From: Hetaerina americana
Taxonomy: Eukaryota; Arthropoda; Insecta; Odonata; Calopterygidae
DNA: 64,000 bases
Direction: 5' to 3'
NCBI GenBank assembly: GCA_022747635.1
Contig: JAKTNV010000234.1
Coordinates: forward strand, 186,001-250,000
The translations under genes and the position numbers were made by a program. Under the pieces are notes generated by a model. That model saw only the letters and a program-made list of their open reading frames with translations, ran no database searches and was not told where the DNA came from. Below are positions 19,401 to 29,627 of this stretch, piece by piece. Numbering within the stretch: the first letter of the stretch is position 1; the number at the start of each line of letters is the position of its first letter.

Positions 19401-19579
19401 TATCTATCCTTCGGTGTCCCTACTTGCACCGGGGGAACCAGTCTTACTTTGGAACCCCTCCCGACAGCCTGTGCGGCGTTAATTTCTTCCACGGGAAACT
19501 ACCAACCTGCAACATTTGGCGGATTCGCGTTCATACCCTACGAAGGCGTTATATTTGGAGATGGCGGCCACCTAGGGGG

Positions 19580-20689
19580 TTACTGACACAACCACGCATG
19601 AGACTGTTGTGGTGAATTTACGTCTCTGTTGACGGCGTATTTTCTGACACTAGCTTCTTCAACGCTTGCGAACCCTTCTGTCTCAATCAAGTTTGTTGGA
19701 TTACGAACCAACACAAACCTACCAATCTCTTCCTTCAGCCCAATTAAAAATTGCACACGAAGTCTACCTTGAATTCTTCGCTGTTTCTTAATCAATATCG
19801 CACCATGACTCGCGTAGCCTACGGGCGACATGGCGCAATCTGGTTGGAAATTCTGCGACGCTCTCCAGCGGTTTTTGTACGCAAGTGTTAAATATTTTTT
19901 CTAACATGATTGGAGATGCATTTAGGGAAAATCTCCTTTTGAGATTAATGGAAAAGTCCGCGTATGAACCTAATATGTGATGATTTGCAGAGACAAAATC
20001 CGCGGCGGTTCCTCCAAGCCGAAGTTGAGCGACTCCTAAGGTATGTGCTTCATTCCAACTACTAAGATGACTTACAATACGGGATCGAGATGGTGCGGGG
20101 GCTAGCGTACTGGCTTCCCACCCAGAGGGCCCGGGTTCAAATCCCGGCGGTGTTGAATATTTTTCAGAGGTATCTCGATCCCTACTTGAGGTGCTTTGTG
20201 GAGGGCACTTTGAGTGAGTACGCCGTCCGTCGGATGGGACGTTAAGCTGCGGACCCCTTGGCGCCTTTCGTTAAGAGTAGGCTAATGCCGACGCCGGGTT
20301 TCTCTCCACCCTTCATCCTTTCCAATCCATCCCCTATGGCGCAAATGACCTTGGCTGTCGATCGCCTCCCCTTAAAACTCCTACTACTACTACTTACTAC
20401 TACGACTTACAATACGAACGCTTTCCAAAAATTTGCCAACCCCAATCTCGACTTCCCCGCTAAACGTTGGAATTAAATGAATCTGGCTGTCAATAGCGGC
20501 GGTTTGCGCTGCTTCTCCGCAACCATTTTGCGGACTCGCGCTACTTCACGGCTGTTCTAACACATTAACCAAAGGTGTGAAGTCGAGTGCACTGCCGAAT
20601 TTCAATCCATTTGCTGTTTCGTGATAATCGAGAAAAGGGTTAGGGTTCCCCAGTCTATGAGGGTTAAGGCCATCCATCGCGAAATTCAA
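19580..20689 (-). pseudogene. Gypsy G1 gag, copy A1 (nonsense mutation and SINE insertion)
   Basis: Gag starts at an ATG (20,689-20,687, MNFAMDGLNPHR). A TGA at 20,546-20,548 (codon 48) is private to A1; A2 has GGA. The capsid region IHLIPTFSGEDEIGVGKFLE, clear in A2, is the part split here by the SINE. A later piece (19,831-19,580) reads QGRLRVQFLIGLKEEIGRFVL. Structural role: it assembles the particle that packages element RNA. Confidence 0.7.
20069..20416 (+). mobile_element. tRNA-derived SINE (322 bp) with 13-bp target duplication
   Basis: GACTTACAATACG occurs at 20,069-20,081 and 20,404-20,416, and once only at the equivalent A2 site (63,533-63,545). The inserted body, 20,082-20,403, begins with a tRNA-like head containing an A-box-like GCTAGCGTACTGG and the B-box GGGTTCAAATCCC. 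The tail is a CTA trinucleotide run (20,381-20,403). Pol III transcription and mobilisation by a LINE are inferred. Confidence 0.93.
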
Positions 20690-21018
20690 CCCAATGCTAA
20701 TTACATTAAAATTTGACTGTGCTTAATTAATTTATTTTTTCATACTCCGAGTGTATCCGATACCCATGGTGGGCTCTGAATGGGCTAATTGATGGTTCCT
20801 GATGAAGTGACCCTTAGTTTAATTGCGCGCAGAGAATCGCGATGAGGTTATAGCACGTGTCTTAAAATAATAATTCGTTAGGTCAGCACAGATTAGCATA
20901 TCCCACCTGTCCGAGAAAATTCGGAACTTCCGATTTAAAGAGGTACACGGGCACATGATAATCTATGAGACACTGTCGCATACACTGAATAAATCACTAG
21001 TCCAACCGTGCAACCCCT

Positions 21019-21030
21019 CACCTGACACCA
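21019..21030 (-). promoter_or_regulatory. Gypsy G1 primer-binding site
   Basis: The minus strand reads TGGTGTCAGGTG, three bases inside the 5' LTR, the expected place and TGG start for a tRNA primer site. G2 has the same site at about 28,300-28,311. The tRNA species was not determined. Copy B has a mutated version (ACCAAACACCA on the plus strand). Confidence 0.8.
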
Positions 21031-21033
21031 ATA

Positions 21034-21671
21034 TGTCGCAACGGGGGTTTCTATGGTGCGACACAAAGGGTATCGGGGAAGGTCAGAGTAACTACACCGA
21101 GTATCACCAAAGCAGCCGTATATTACCCAACATCAGTCATAATGCACCATTTACATAAGTATAAGCAAATTATGGATGGCTAGACCCTCGGTAAACCAAC
21201 GCGAGGGCGGACAGAATTCAAATGGCAGAAAATTACCTTGGACAGGGTAAATGCAGGGTGGACGCGGTCACGAAACACATAACCTAGGCAGAGCCCTCGT
21301 CCGTCGGAAAAGAAGGGAGTATGGCAGGGTGGACGCGGTCACGACACGCATAACCTTTGCGGAGCCCTCGTCCGTTGGAAAGGGAGGGAGTATTGCAGGG
21401 TGGACGAGGTCAAACGAACTTAACCTAGGTTGAGCCCTCGTCCGAAGTTGAGTCAGGAATACGACACACTGTCGACACAAGCGCAACATAGCCGAAGCAT
21501 CGTGCCCTACCGGTCACCGCCAGATAACCAACTGACTGCTTTTTGCCCGGCGACCAGGGCTTTTATACCCAATTTAGGAGTCAGGGGAGGAATACTTTTG
21601 AAACATTGTCTTTGGTCACGTGGGACATTCGGAGGAGCCAGGGAAGGAGTACCATGTCGCATATTGCGACA
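21034..21671 (-). repeat. Gypsy G1 5' LTR, 638 bp
   Basis: The ends are TGTCGCA ... TGCGACA, a 7-bp inverted terminal repeat fitting the TG...CA rule. It contains nearly three 71-bp tandem units (GCAGGGTGGAC at 21,253, 21,324 and 21,395). The B copy (41,561-42,129) has two units and is 569 bp. No second LTR was found for this element in the window. Confidence 0.88.
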
Positions 21672-23060
21672 ATAGATATAAATTTTTGCAAAGTTACCAT
21701 CTAGAATTTCGTTCAAGTATAATGAGCTCCGTTGTTTGAAATATTAATTAATCTGACTTCTAATGATTTGAACCGAATAGAAATAATTTTAAAATCAAAT
21801 ATTTTCTCAAACAACATTGTTTTACTATTTTTACATTATAAACGAGAATATTAAGAGCATATAACTGTAAAGAGCATACTGTATTTCATTAATGAAATAA
21901 GACTGGATCCAAACTCCAATTTGAAACCTTTCGTTCTTCACTTCTTTGTTACTATTGCCATGGTGACGTCGCCACCAAATGTTCAAACCAAACAAACTTT
22001 ATTCTCAAGTAAAATATTAGATTGTTCTGTCACATTTTAAATTTCACATATCGCTAATGCCTTTGAGCATACTGTGCTTACCTTCAGAAATACACAATGC
22101 ACGTTCATTAAGGCTATATGGTATTCATTCTCAGATTCAGAACGCACAAATTATTTGATTGCATTGTGAATTAATGGGTGACATAAAAGGATCTACCGTA
22201 GCCAAAAGTTGTATTGCACTCTTTGGAAGAATACATCTCCTCTTTGAGGTGAACTGTCTCATTGTCTATTTTAAGGTTATTTATGTGTATTTGAACTTCT
22301 TCCTATTTACGCCACACATGGAAAGAATGGACTGGTGATATCTTTTATGAAACATATACCTTTTAAATTCTGGAAAACACCTAATTACATTCACGACAAG
22401 ATTACCAGCTGCTGAGATAGTTGTCTTTTAATTTGTTCTGATGATAAACTCTGCTTGAATTGACTGGAGTATCCATCTAAGCGTAGAAAATATATATGTT
22501 ACTGCTCCTTTTTGAAGTAATTATGGTCTATGTTTTGGATGGAATTGAACAGGAATCAAGTGCCAACCTACAGCTGTAAACAGTGTCAATATAAATTGAA
22601 AATAATACTTAATAATGTATTCCATGATCAACCAATACATTGAGACAAATTATTCAAAGTGGATTTTTAAAATACAATTTATTGAAAGATTCAATATTGA
22701 AAAATTAAACATAAAATAAACTGTATTTAATACACGCTCGGTAGATGATAGGGCTTCTTAAGTTATTTCCACAGCCATTTTGCAATTACCCAATTGGGTG
22801 CCACAAATTCCATTTAATGAAGCACTCCTTTTTAATTAAAGTGTTTGTAAAATGATTTCATTTCTTCATCTTCATTATATTTGATTGGCATCTATTGGCT
22901 TAGAAATGCCGTTTATTTTAGAATATATGTATGACATATAAAAGTCAATTGTTTTAAATGCACGCGATTTCAAAGCCATTTAATAATGACTGATTCCATA
23001 CAGGTTCATTGAGTATATTTTATTTATTTTTATAGGCTTTATTTTCATAAAAAATTCAGA
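21672..23060 (+). repeat. Diverged non-coding paralogue of the exon-1/intron region (u2), A1
   Basis: This aligns in patches with 4,290-5,100: the TTCTTCACTTCTTTGTTACT stretch, ACCAAATG, GGAAAGAATGGACTGGTGA, CACCTAATTACAT and CTGCTGAGATAGT occur in the same order. The MDEPK exon is not preserved, and about 370 bp of other sequence sits in its place. The B copy is 42,130-43,530. It may mark an ancient duplication of the locus or a repeat family of unknown type. Confidence 0.7.
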
Positions 23061-23069
23061 ATCAATCAA

Positions 23070-24600
23070 AACGTTAAAAGAAAAGGTTTAAAAGAAAGGA
23101 GGGGATTTGATAGTTATTTGATAAAAGATTTAGGAAGGTTTTTAAGGTGAAGGTATGAGATTTGATCGGGTCCCGGTGATGACTTGGTTTTGGAGTGGGA
23201 CATAATGGAGTAAAGTTCTAGAGGAGTAATTTCCAGGAATATGTGGAATGGGCAAAGTGACAGGCCAGAGACGCTGATCAACGCTTCTGAATCCAACAAG
23301 GATGTATTATTGTTTTTAAAAATGCATTCGAAGGAGTCGGCAGAGGTATTTGCTTTGTTGCTGTCATCGTATAGTGCTCTCCCATTATGTGGTATTGGCG
23401 GGCTGGGTACCTTTTTCCTTCACAGACAGCGGGCTAGGGTCCATACCAAATTATCCCTATGTGAGAGTGAACTTATTTTCTCATGCCAAGCTTTTTCTCC
23501 AAGTAGTTGTAGGGCTTCTCTAGTGTTGCACAGTTTGAAGAGAAGTTCACAGTGAACAATGCAACCTTTTTAATTGGCTGTGTGTGGACCACCACAGTTT
23601 ATGCATTTGGCTGGGGAGGTTTTGTGTTTCTGGCATTCTCTATAATGGTGAATGCCAGCACATTCGGTGCATTGAGGTGGGAGGCCGCACGTCTTGTAGG
23701 TGTGCCCATTGCATTTGGAACTTAGGCACTGTGGAGGTTAAGGTGGAGGTCTGTATGGTTCCACCGAAGTCTTAAGGTGGAGAACCAAATTTAGCTCTAG
23801 AAATTCTTTAGAGCAGGAGGAGACCTGGAGTCGGACTTGGTAGGGCAGGAGAGGGATGGGGACGATTCGTGGGAGCTCGGCATTAGGGTTGGCACCCTTT
23901 CTGCTCTCTGAAAACAGTTTGGTCGGGTGGAACGCAGTTGAGAGGTATTCTCCGCAGAGAAGCCAATGTCCACCAGAGCTTTTTCAATGTCTTCTTTTGG
24001 GATATTTGTGGGTATTCCCCGAAGGACAAAATGAGGCTTTTTGTTTGATTGAAGTTGGTACGTACCTGTATAGTATGCATAGTTAATGGAGGTGAGTTTT
24101 TTAGTGACAGCTCTGAAGTCGGAGATCGTTTGGCATTGAACTCGAATCTCATTGCGAATGAGATTTGCCACAGGAGGAATTGTGCAGGCTTGACGGATTT
24201 CATTGTATTTAATTTGCCAGTTGGTTATGTCCCAGAGAAAAATGGGAGGGATACGGGGTTTAGGAGGTGGAGTGCGCTGAGCTTCAGTGTCTGCATCTTG
24301 ACATGGGGTTTCCTCATTTTGGTCATCCTAGGGGGAGGGGGAGAGGCAGGTGAAGCGGTTACATGTGGAAATTTGAGAGATTTGCTGGGCAGATTTGTTT
24401 CTGGGCTTTCGTTTGGTGGAAACCGTTTGGTAAGGCTAATCGGCAGGAGCAGAGCGCTTGATTGTAGGACTTTGGGTTTGGTATATAGGTTAGGCTCTTG
24501 AGTGGATTGAGGAGGAGTTTTACTCACAGCGCACCTTGGCAAGTGGGCTGACGAACTGGGGGGGTCCTGCTCCAGGAGCGTCTCGCCTTATATAGCATCG
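23070..24600 (-). mobile_element. Jockey-like LINE J3 with ORF1 and internal deletion
   Basis: On the minus strand, ORF1 begins near 24,542. A PRE_C2HC-like domain appears at about 24,170-23,900 (NKKPHFVLRGIPTNIPKEDI), and three CCHC knuckles lie at about 23,740-23,560 (CNGHTYKTC, CTECAGIHHYREC, CINCGGPHTAN). At about 23,545 it joins directly to the RT-linker region of ORF2 (23,540-23,080, PGPDQISYLHLKNLPKSFIK), so the endonuclease is deleted. It is closer to the A2 Jockey copy than to the A1 one by eye. The 5' end lies near 24,600. Confidence 0.82.
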
Positions 24601-25035
24601 CGCCTTTTGGGGGATGACATTACATTGGCAAAAGTAGTGAATGAAAATCATACAAAAATAATAATTAAAAAAACATTTATCTTCACATTGTTCACTTGTG
24701 AAATTCGTAACACTACATTAATGCAGTAACGTCGGCATTTTCTTAGCCTGAGGGTTCGTAAAAAAAAGTCATAGAATTACAGGAAACATTAAAATATAAG
24801 TACATGTGACTAGGGTTAAAATGAAGGAGCACTCCGTCTTTGTTTTCCTCTTTCCTCAAAGCTTGCACTAATATTCACGTGAGCACTATACACACCGTCT
24901 GGAATAATAGAGCGAGGAGCATGCAGAGTCTGCTTGTCCAGCCAGTCTTCTCCTCCAGGAACCACGTTAACTCCTCAATGCAGCCGTAGAAGTAGGTCAT
25001 AAAGTTGAAGGACTAGCATACTAGTAACACAGTTA
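24601..25035. other. No recognised feature
   Basis: AT-rich sequence between Jockey J3 and Gypsy G2. I looked for a 3' LTR of G2 here (TGTCGC ends) and did not find one. Confidence 0.5.
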
Positions 25036-25527
25036 TTAGCACTTCTGAATTTCGGTTTCCGGGCGGCGTTTGCGGCTCTTTGCCTGCGATTGTGCTTGCG
25101 GTGGGTGTGGTGGAGAGGTTTCCTGGCTCTCGGGGAATTTCCTGGGTGCTAAGGGAGTGCGGCAAGGGACCTTGGGATAGAAAGGGAGTAACTGTTGCAG
25201 GTAACTTGTCGCATCATTGAATTGGGTGGGCGCATTAGGGGCCAATCGATGTCCTTCCAGGTGTCGAGGCCGCCAGGTGGTTGTGGTCGCGACAGCAACA
25301 TTGCGTCCATCGTCTTCCGTGCATCGGGCATCTTCTTCCCATGTGGAGGCGGTCATGGTCATCAAAGGTTGGGTCAGGGATGGCACCAAGTGCAGATCCT
25401 TTCCAGGGATGGGCGCATACTCGGGGGTGAATGGGATACTCCATTCTGCATCGGCGTCCAAACTGCATCTCCGCCTCTGAGAGTCCTCGCACTTGCAAGT
25501 CGGACACATCACTTCCAAAAATGGCAA
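25036..25527 (-). CDS. 3'-terminal open frame of Gypsy G2, unknown
   Basis: This is a 163-codon frame at the 3' end of G2, rich in Pro and Thr, with CPTCKCEDSQRRRC near its start and a basic end (KSRKRRPETEIQ). No membrane segment or envelope-like motif was seen. It could be the C-terminal extension of the integrase polyprotein or a chance frame. Confidence 0.35.
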   Translation of the reverse strand: MPFLEVMCPTCKCEDSQRRRCSLDADAEWSIPFTPEYAPIPGKDLHLVPSLTQPLMTMTASTWEEDARCTEDDGRNVAVATTTTWRPRHLEGHRLAPNAPTQFNDATSYLQQLLPFYPKVPCRTPLAPRKFPESQETSPPHPPQAQSQAKSRKRRPETEIQKC

Positions 25528-25582
25528 CTAATTTCCTCCTCTGGGGTACCATTGCTCCAGGCAGTCTCAATCCGTCTGCTGG

Positions 25583-26650
25583 TTAAGAATGGATTTTAGG
25601 ATTAGAGGAAAGTTCTCTACTAGGTAACGGTCGGAGATTATTGGGGAAAGAGGGATTGGAAGGAGGACTTGGAGTTGCAATATAATCTTCAAGGCCTTCG
25701 AAGTTGGATGTTGATAAGGAGACACGAGCGGGTTCTTTTGGAGAGGGGTATGCTGGAGGTTGCTCGGCGTCTGGTGGTGCCATGCCGTCACCTAAAAACA
25801 GGGGTAAGGGATTATCTGGCGGTGAGGGTAAAAGGTTACGCATATGAGCTAGGAGACGTCTTCCGTCTTTCAGGTCCTCTATGTCTGCGGTAACCGGGCT
25901 TCTAACTTTAACTGTTTTGGAGGGTCCTCTCCAACGGGAAACTAACTTCCGTGCTTGACCACTTGGTGCTTGCTTGGTGCTTGCTGTTTCGATAAGTGAG
26001 CAATGCAAAGCCCAGTTCTTCGTCCCAATCAGAGTGGTCTTGGGCTGCATAATGGGGAGTCACGGAAGCAAAGGAATGGTGTGCATGCCCTAGACGACCA
26101 TTTGAGGTGGGGTTATATGGAGAGAAGTGAAGATAGATTTTATTTTCAGTTCCCTGCAAACGTTTTCCATTAGTTCCGAAGTGGAGTTCACCTCTGTCTG
26201 CCAGTAAATATTTAAGCACACCGTGACGGCAAATTATGTGCTCGACAAAAAATCCTGCTACTGTTTTGGCCGATTGATCTGGAATCGTAAAGGCTTCATG
26301 ATATCTTGTGAAATAATCTTGGCGAGTTAAATGATATCGGTTAACTCGGAGGGATAGGGGTAGTGGTCCACCAATATCCAAAACTAATTACTCAATTGGG
26401 TAGGCGGCTTCAACGAGTTGCTGTAATAAAATATTATTCACGCGCAATTTGCTCTTTTGGCATTCGATGCAATGCTGAACGTACTGGAGGGTGTCCGAAT
26501 AACAGCCTTTCCAGTTGAAGTGTCGCTGGACGATTTCCACCATTTTCTCGATTCCGCGATGATTTCTGATAGGGGATTATCGTGGCAACGAGTCAAAATG
26601 AATTTCCGCATATTTTTGGGTGCACTTATTATTAAAATTGGCACAATCTC
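25583..26650 (-). pseudogene. Gypsy G2 integrase, frameshifted
   Basis: The zinc-binding N-terminus is readable in broken frames at 26,644-26,440 (CHDNPLSGHH, HCIECQKSK). The catalytic core (26,381-25,908) has MDIGGPLPLS with the first Asp, LLADRGELHFGT at the second Asp, and YNPTSNGRLGHAHHSF where the usual Glu (NGRxERxxR) is replaced by Gly. The C-terminal part (26,050-25,583) has KLVSRWRGPSKTVKVRSPVT, the typical GPY/F-like region, followed by a long Pro-rich tail. With the third acidic residue lost and at least two frameshifts, it cannot act. Confidence 0.82.
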
Positions 26651-26699
26651 CGAAGGGTCAACTTTCTATAGCACATTTTCCTCATCGTAAAAGTAGCCG

Positions 26700-27309
26700 G
26701 ACTAATGGGAACTCCTTGAACCCGTCCCATCGCTATTCTCCACGAAGTCATTCAGTTTATGAAACAGTGTTGCACCGTGTCGGCCTCTTCGCAGGGTACT
26801 AATGGGGGATTCTCGCACGAAATGAAATCTACTTCCCCACCTTTACTGCATACGGATTCTAAAGACATCATGTGGTCAGGTTCAAATTTAATGGTCTTGT
26901 TCTCAAAATAAATCTAGCTACGATACTTTTCCATAAAATCCAAGCCAAATATGCCTTCATTGAGTGTGTCCCCTAGATTTATTACCAAAGCATCATGAGG
27001 GTAAACACGATTGTCTACACAGAAAGGTACGCCACTCTGACCGTTTGTCATCAATACATGACCTGAGGCGCTTCTCACTCACGCGCGGTCGTACGGGGCT
27101 ATTCCTAATGTATCTAAAAGGAACACTCTTTCGTGAAGTATCGTGACCGCCGCGCCTGTGTCTACAAGGAAGTGACGTAATTTTCCTATAATCTGCACGC
27201 TAATCGTCATTCCTTTCACTGGAGTGATGGATAGGATGAGGTCTTCCCCAACCCGCAGGTCGGGGTCATCCCGTTTCCCGTGGCCATTCGGTTTGATCGC
27301 TCTGGACAA
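26700..27309 (-). pseudogene. Gypsy G2 protease
   Basis: The frame 27,309-27,079 reads DLRVGEDLILSITPVKG and then FLVDTGAAVTILHE, an intact retropepsin active site (DTGA). After a frame break it continues VYPHDALVINLG and GIFGLDFMEKYRS to about 26,900. The next codons, roughly to 26,700, are the short remnant of the linker (VQGVPISPA). Unlike G1, the catalytic triad is preserved here. Confidence 0.8.
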
Positions 27310-27898
27310 TTAATTGGAAGGTGGCCAACTTCCTTACATATTCCGATGCATAGCGGGGGACAGTCTCGGGAAATATGTCTCCTTGCTCCGCAGTTAAAAC
27401 AAGCTCGAGTTTTAGAGCGACAATCGCGAGCTATGTGGCCCGCGCACCCACAGGAAAAGCATTTTGCAGCGTATCCGGTATTTGAGGTGTTAGCTGTAGC
27501 ATTCGGCCGCTTAGGAGCTTCGTACGAGGCGGGTTTACTACCGGCAGTGTTATTTTGGGGCAAAAAGCGAGCGCTTCTTGAGTTCTGCACTGTATTAACT
27601 TTTGTTGAAGCCAGTAGTTGAACGCAATTTGAAAACATCCGTTCTAGGGAGAGGAGGGAAACGCGAGCTAAGAACTTCTTACGTTTCTGGAATAACTTTT
27701 CAGACTCTTTAGAATGTGAGGATTGGCCAAAGCATATTCTGCCGCCGGCCCATGCATGTGTAAACGGGTTACGCAAAGAGTATAAGTTTCATTCCAAGAG
27801 CTAAGGTGCCTCGTGATTTTTAAGCATTCTAAAAATTTTTCGACCGTCACATCATCGTCACCGCTAAAATTCAGAATGAAATAGACATGGTTCCCCAA
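27216..27898 (-). pseudogene. Gypsy G2 gag and nucleocapsid
   Basis: The capsid part (27,898-27,668) reads FILNFSGDDDVTVEKFLECL and HLSSWNETYTLCVTRL. The overlapping frame 27,776-27,216 carries three zinc knuckles (CFSCGCAGHIARDC, CFNCGARRHISRDC and a looser third one, CKEVGHLPINC) before the protease. The two frames overlap, so one frameshift separates capsid from nucleocapsid. Confidence 0.8.
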
Positions 27899-28337
27899 TG
27901 TGTTGCTTGTGAATGGAATATTCCCTGTAAGAGAGGCTGCGGTGGCAGGCTCAATTTAGTGCACAGAAGGATCGGAATCATGTTGGGTAGTGGAACCCCT
28001 TAGTGAAGTCGACTCAAAATGGGGAGAGAAATGGTTTAGCGGGGAATAACTAGGCATAGCCATGACGGTAAACAGTAGCACGCGACACAGAAATATGAAA
28101 ATGAATGCAGGCTACACTAGATTAGCCAGAGCAATAAGTTCAAACTACATACACAAACGGGAAAAAACAAAATTATCAGTGGATAAGATTCCAGTAGTTT
28201 GATGAGGAATTGAAAAATTATCTTGGAATGTTAATGAACCACTTGGGGGATTAAGTTTTAGATTACGGGTTCGAGACTCAAAATTTCTCTGCGACCCTAC
28301 ACCTGACACCAGAATAATGTCGCGTGGTTGGCGACAC

Positions 28338-29036
28338 AACAGCCACTCTCAACAAATACCTTGACAATCTACATCTTGCACTCCTCAAATACGGTTACCC
28401 AGAAAAGCTACTAAAAAAATAAAATGCGCCACTCCACCCGACCACACACACTACACAATAACAAGCTCACATCTGACGCAGGACTCAACCTTTGCGCCAC
28501 CTATTTCCCCGGATCACACAGACTGAAAACCTTTCTTGAAGAACGATCTCCTATTTGACAGGACAATGACGCGAACTCATCCTTACTACCCCAATGCCCA
28601 TGTCATGCAAACAGACGACCCGCCAATCTCTAAAACCTTCTTAGATCCACCAACCCTTCGGCACCCCCCCCCCGTGACAAATTTCCTGATATTTCCCCAA
28701 CTTGCAACCATCCCCGATGTAAATCCCGTCTTCTTATTAGGTCTACTCCCCCCTCCCTACATTCTCTCATTGCCCCCTCACCACGTTCCCTCACTAATTG
28801 CCTATCAAAAAACAATTTATCTTTCTTCATGCAAACATTGCACTTCCTTTGACAGAGGCAAATGCATTACCCCCTTACCTATTCGAATGAATAATCACCG
28901 GTACTCCTGCAATTCTGCCTCACTCTCTTCTCTTCCTATCCCTTCACACGCCAATTCCCACAACCTTTCATTCGACCAGCCTTTTGCCCATTTCTGTGCC
29001 GCTCGTGTGAAATTTTCCGTACAATCGTTATATATA
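28338..29036 (+). mobile_element. PLE P1-family fragment, plus strand
   Basis: It matches the reverse complement of the C-terminal half of the P1 element. Readable pieces are TLNKYLDNLHLALLKYGYPEKLL, a decayed Cys linker, and IYLSSCKHCTSFDRGKCITP (GIY-YIG, with the YIG replaced). At about 28,980 it jumps to the P1 3' end (GTGCCGCTCG ... CGTACAATCGT), skipping the hammerhead region, and stops at TATATATAAAA. It interrupts the Gypsy G2 LTR at 28,338. The 3' end again touches a TA run. Confidence 0.82.
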
Positions 29037-29039
29037 TAA

Positions 29040-29627
29040 AAATAAATATCTCACCGTCCGTCCTACCTTAGCGTCTGCCACATAGACAAATATTAAACAA
29101 TTGAACACGGGTGAAAATGTCATAATTCTTAAAGGGGCATGCATACCAACATAATAAAAACAAAATCTTGACTATCGGACTGTCCAAATCCGCGAAAAAA
29201 AACATTTCCCGTTATTTTCTGAACACACAGCTCAGTAGACAGTTATATCTAAATGTGTCACATTAACTAACATTCAACAGGAAGAAATGTTAGAGTTCCT
29301 AAAATTTGACATGATACAAGTCCTATTAATTAATGTTTAAATAAATTTTCGTATTAAAAAAATGCGGTATTTTGAATGATCGGTACGGTTATCACTAAGT
29401 CACGCTATCACATTATGCATGAGAATAGTGGTCACTTTATATGATTATTCAATCACTTCCAGCTCCTCGGTCCAATCCCTTTTTTATTCATAATATCTGG
29501 GATTTTACACATCCTCTCAATGCCCAGTTTCCTATTTTATTTAAATTCTGAATTAATCGTCTGTGTAAAGAATTATATAAAAAAATAAATATTGAAGGCA
29601 CGAGGTTTGGCTGAAAACCAAAATCCA
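29040..29627. other. No recognised feature
   Basis: AT-rich sequence with no long frames, tRNA-like boxes or recognisable element motifs. Confidence 0.5.

Larger units (their letters stand above)
17558..21671 (-). mobile_element. Gypsy element G1, copy A1 (5' LTR, gag, protease, linker)
   Basis: In minus-strand order there is a 5' LTR (21,671-21,034), a primer-binding site (21,030-21,019), gag from 20,689, two zinc knuckles (about 19,395-19,270), a protease (about 19,270-18,858) and the pol segment between protease and RT (18,536-17,558). RT, RNase H, integrase and the 3' LTR are missing, the element being cut at the Tx1-like LINE. Two insertions interrupt it: a palindromic tRNA-derived element (18,551-18,843) and a SINE (20,082-20,403). 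The element was disabled before block duplication, since A2 has the same left break. Confidence 0.85.
1112..23060 (+). repeat. Segmental repeat block A1
   Basis: This block matches 46,586-64,000 in the same orientation. The offset between copies is 45,474 up to about 4,350, 45,434 to about 9,830, 45,432 to 12,920, about 43,481 after the PLE insertion, 43,463 after an 18-bp indel near 17,125, and 43,129 after the SINE at 20,082. Identity is very high from about 1,550 onward and visibly lower (roughly 8% by eye) between 1,112 and 1,500. The stretch 20,725-23,060 is also present at 41,250-43,500, and 2,648-6,050 at 35,345-41,250. All component elements are listed separately. Confidence 0.93.
25036..28337 (-). 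mobile_element. Gypsy element G2, RT-less internal deletion copy
   Basis: Minus-strand order: LTR stub (TGTCGCG at 28,318 on the plus strand), primer-binding site (about 28,300-28,311), gag (27,898-27,310), protease (27,309-26,700), integrase (26,650-25,583) and a 3' open frame (25,527-25,036). No RT or RNase H fits between protease and integrase: only about 100 unassigned bases remain there. Gag and PBS are related to G1 (both share a KFLE...HLSSWN motif). The 5' LTR is cut by the PLE fragment at 28,338. Confidence 0.85.

Noticed and set aside
24049..24501. 150-codon plus-strand frame in Jockey J3
   Set aside because: It is antisense to the PRE_C2HC-like ORF1 read on the minus strand.
25195..25215. 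3' LTR of G2 at a TGTCGCA sequence near 25,207
   Set aside because: It lies inside the 3' open frame region and no matching end or flank was found.
25036..25527. Envelope gene of Gypsy G2
   Set aside because: No signal peptide, transmembrane segment or fusion motif was seen. Position alone is not enough.
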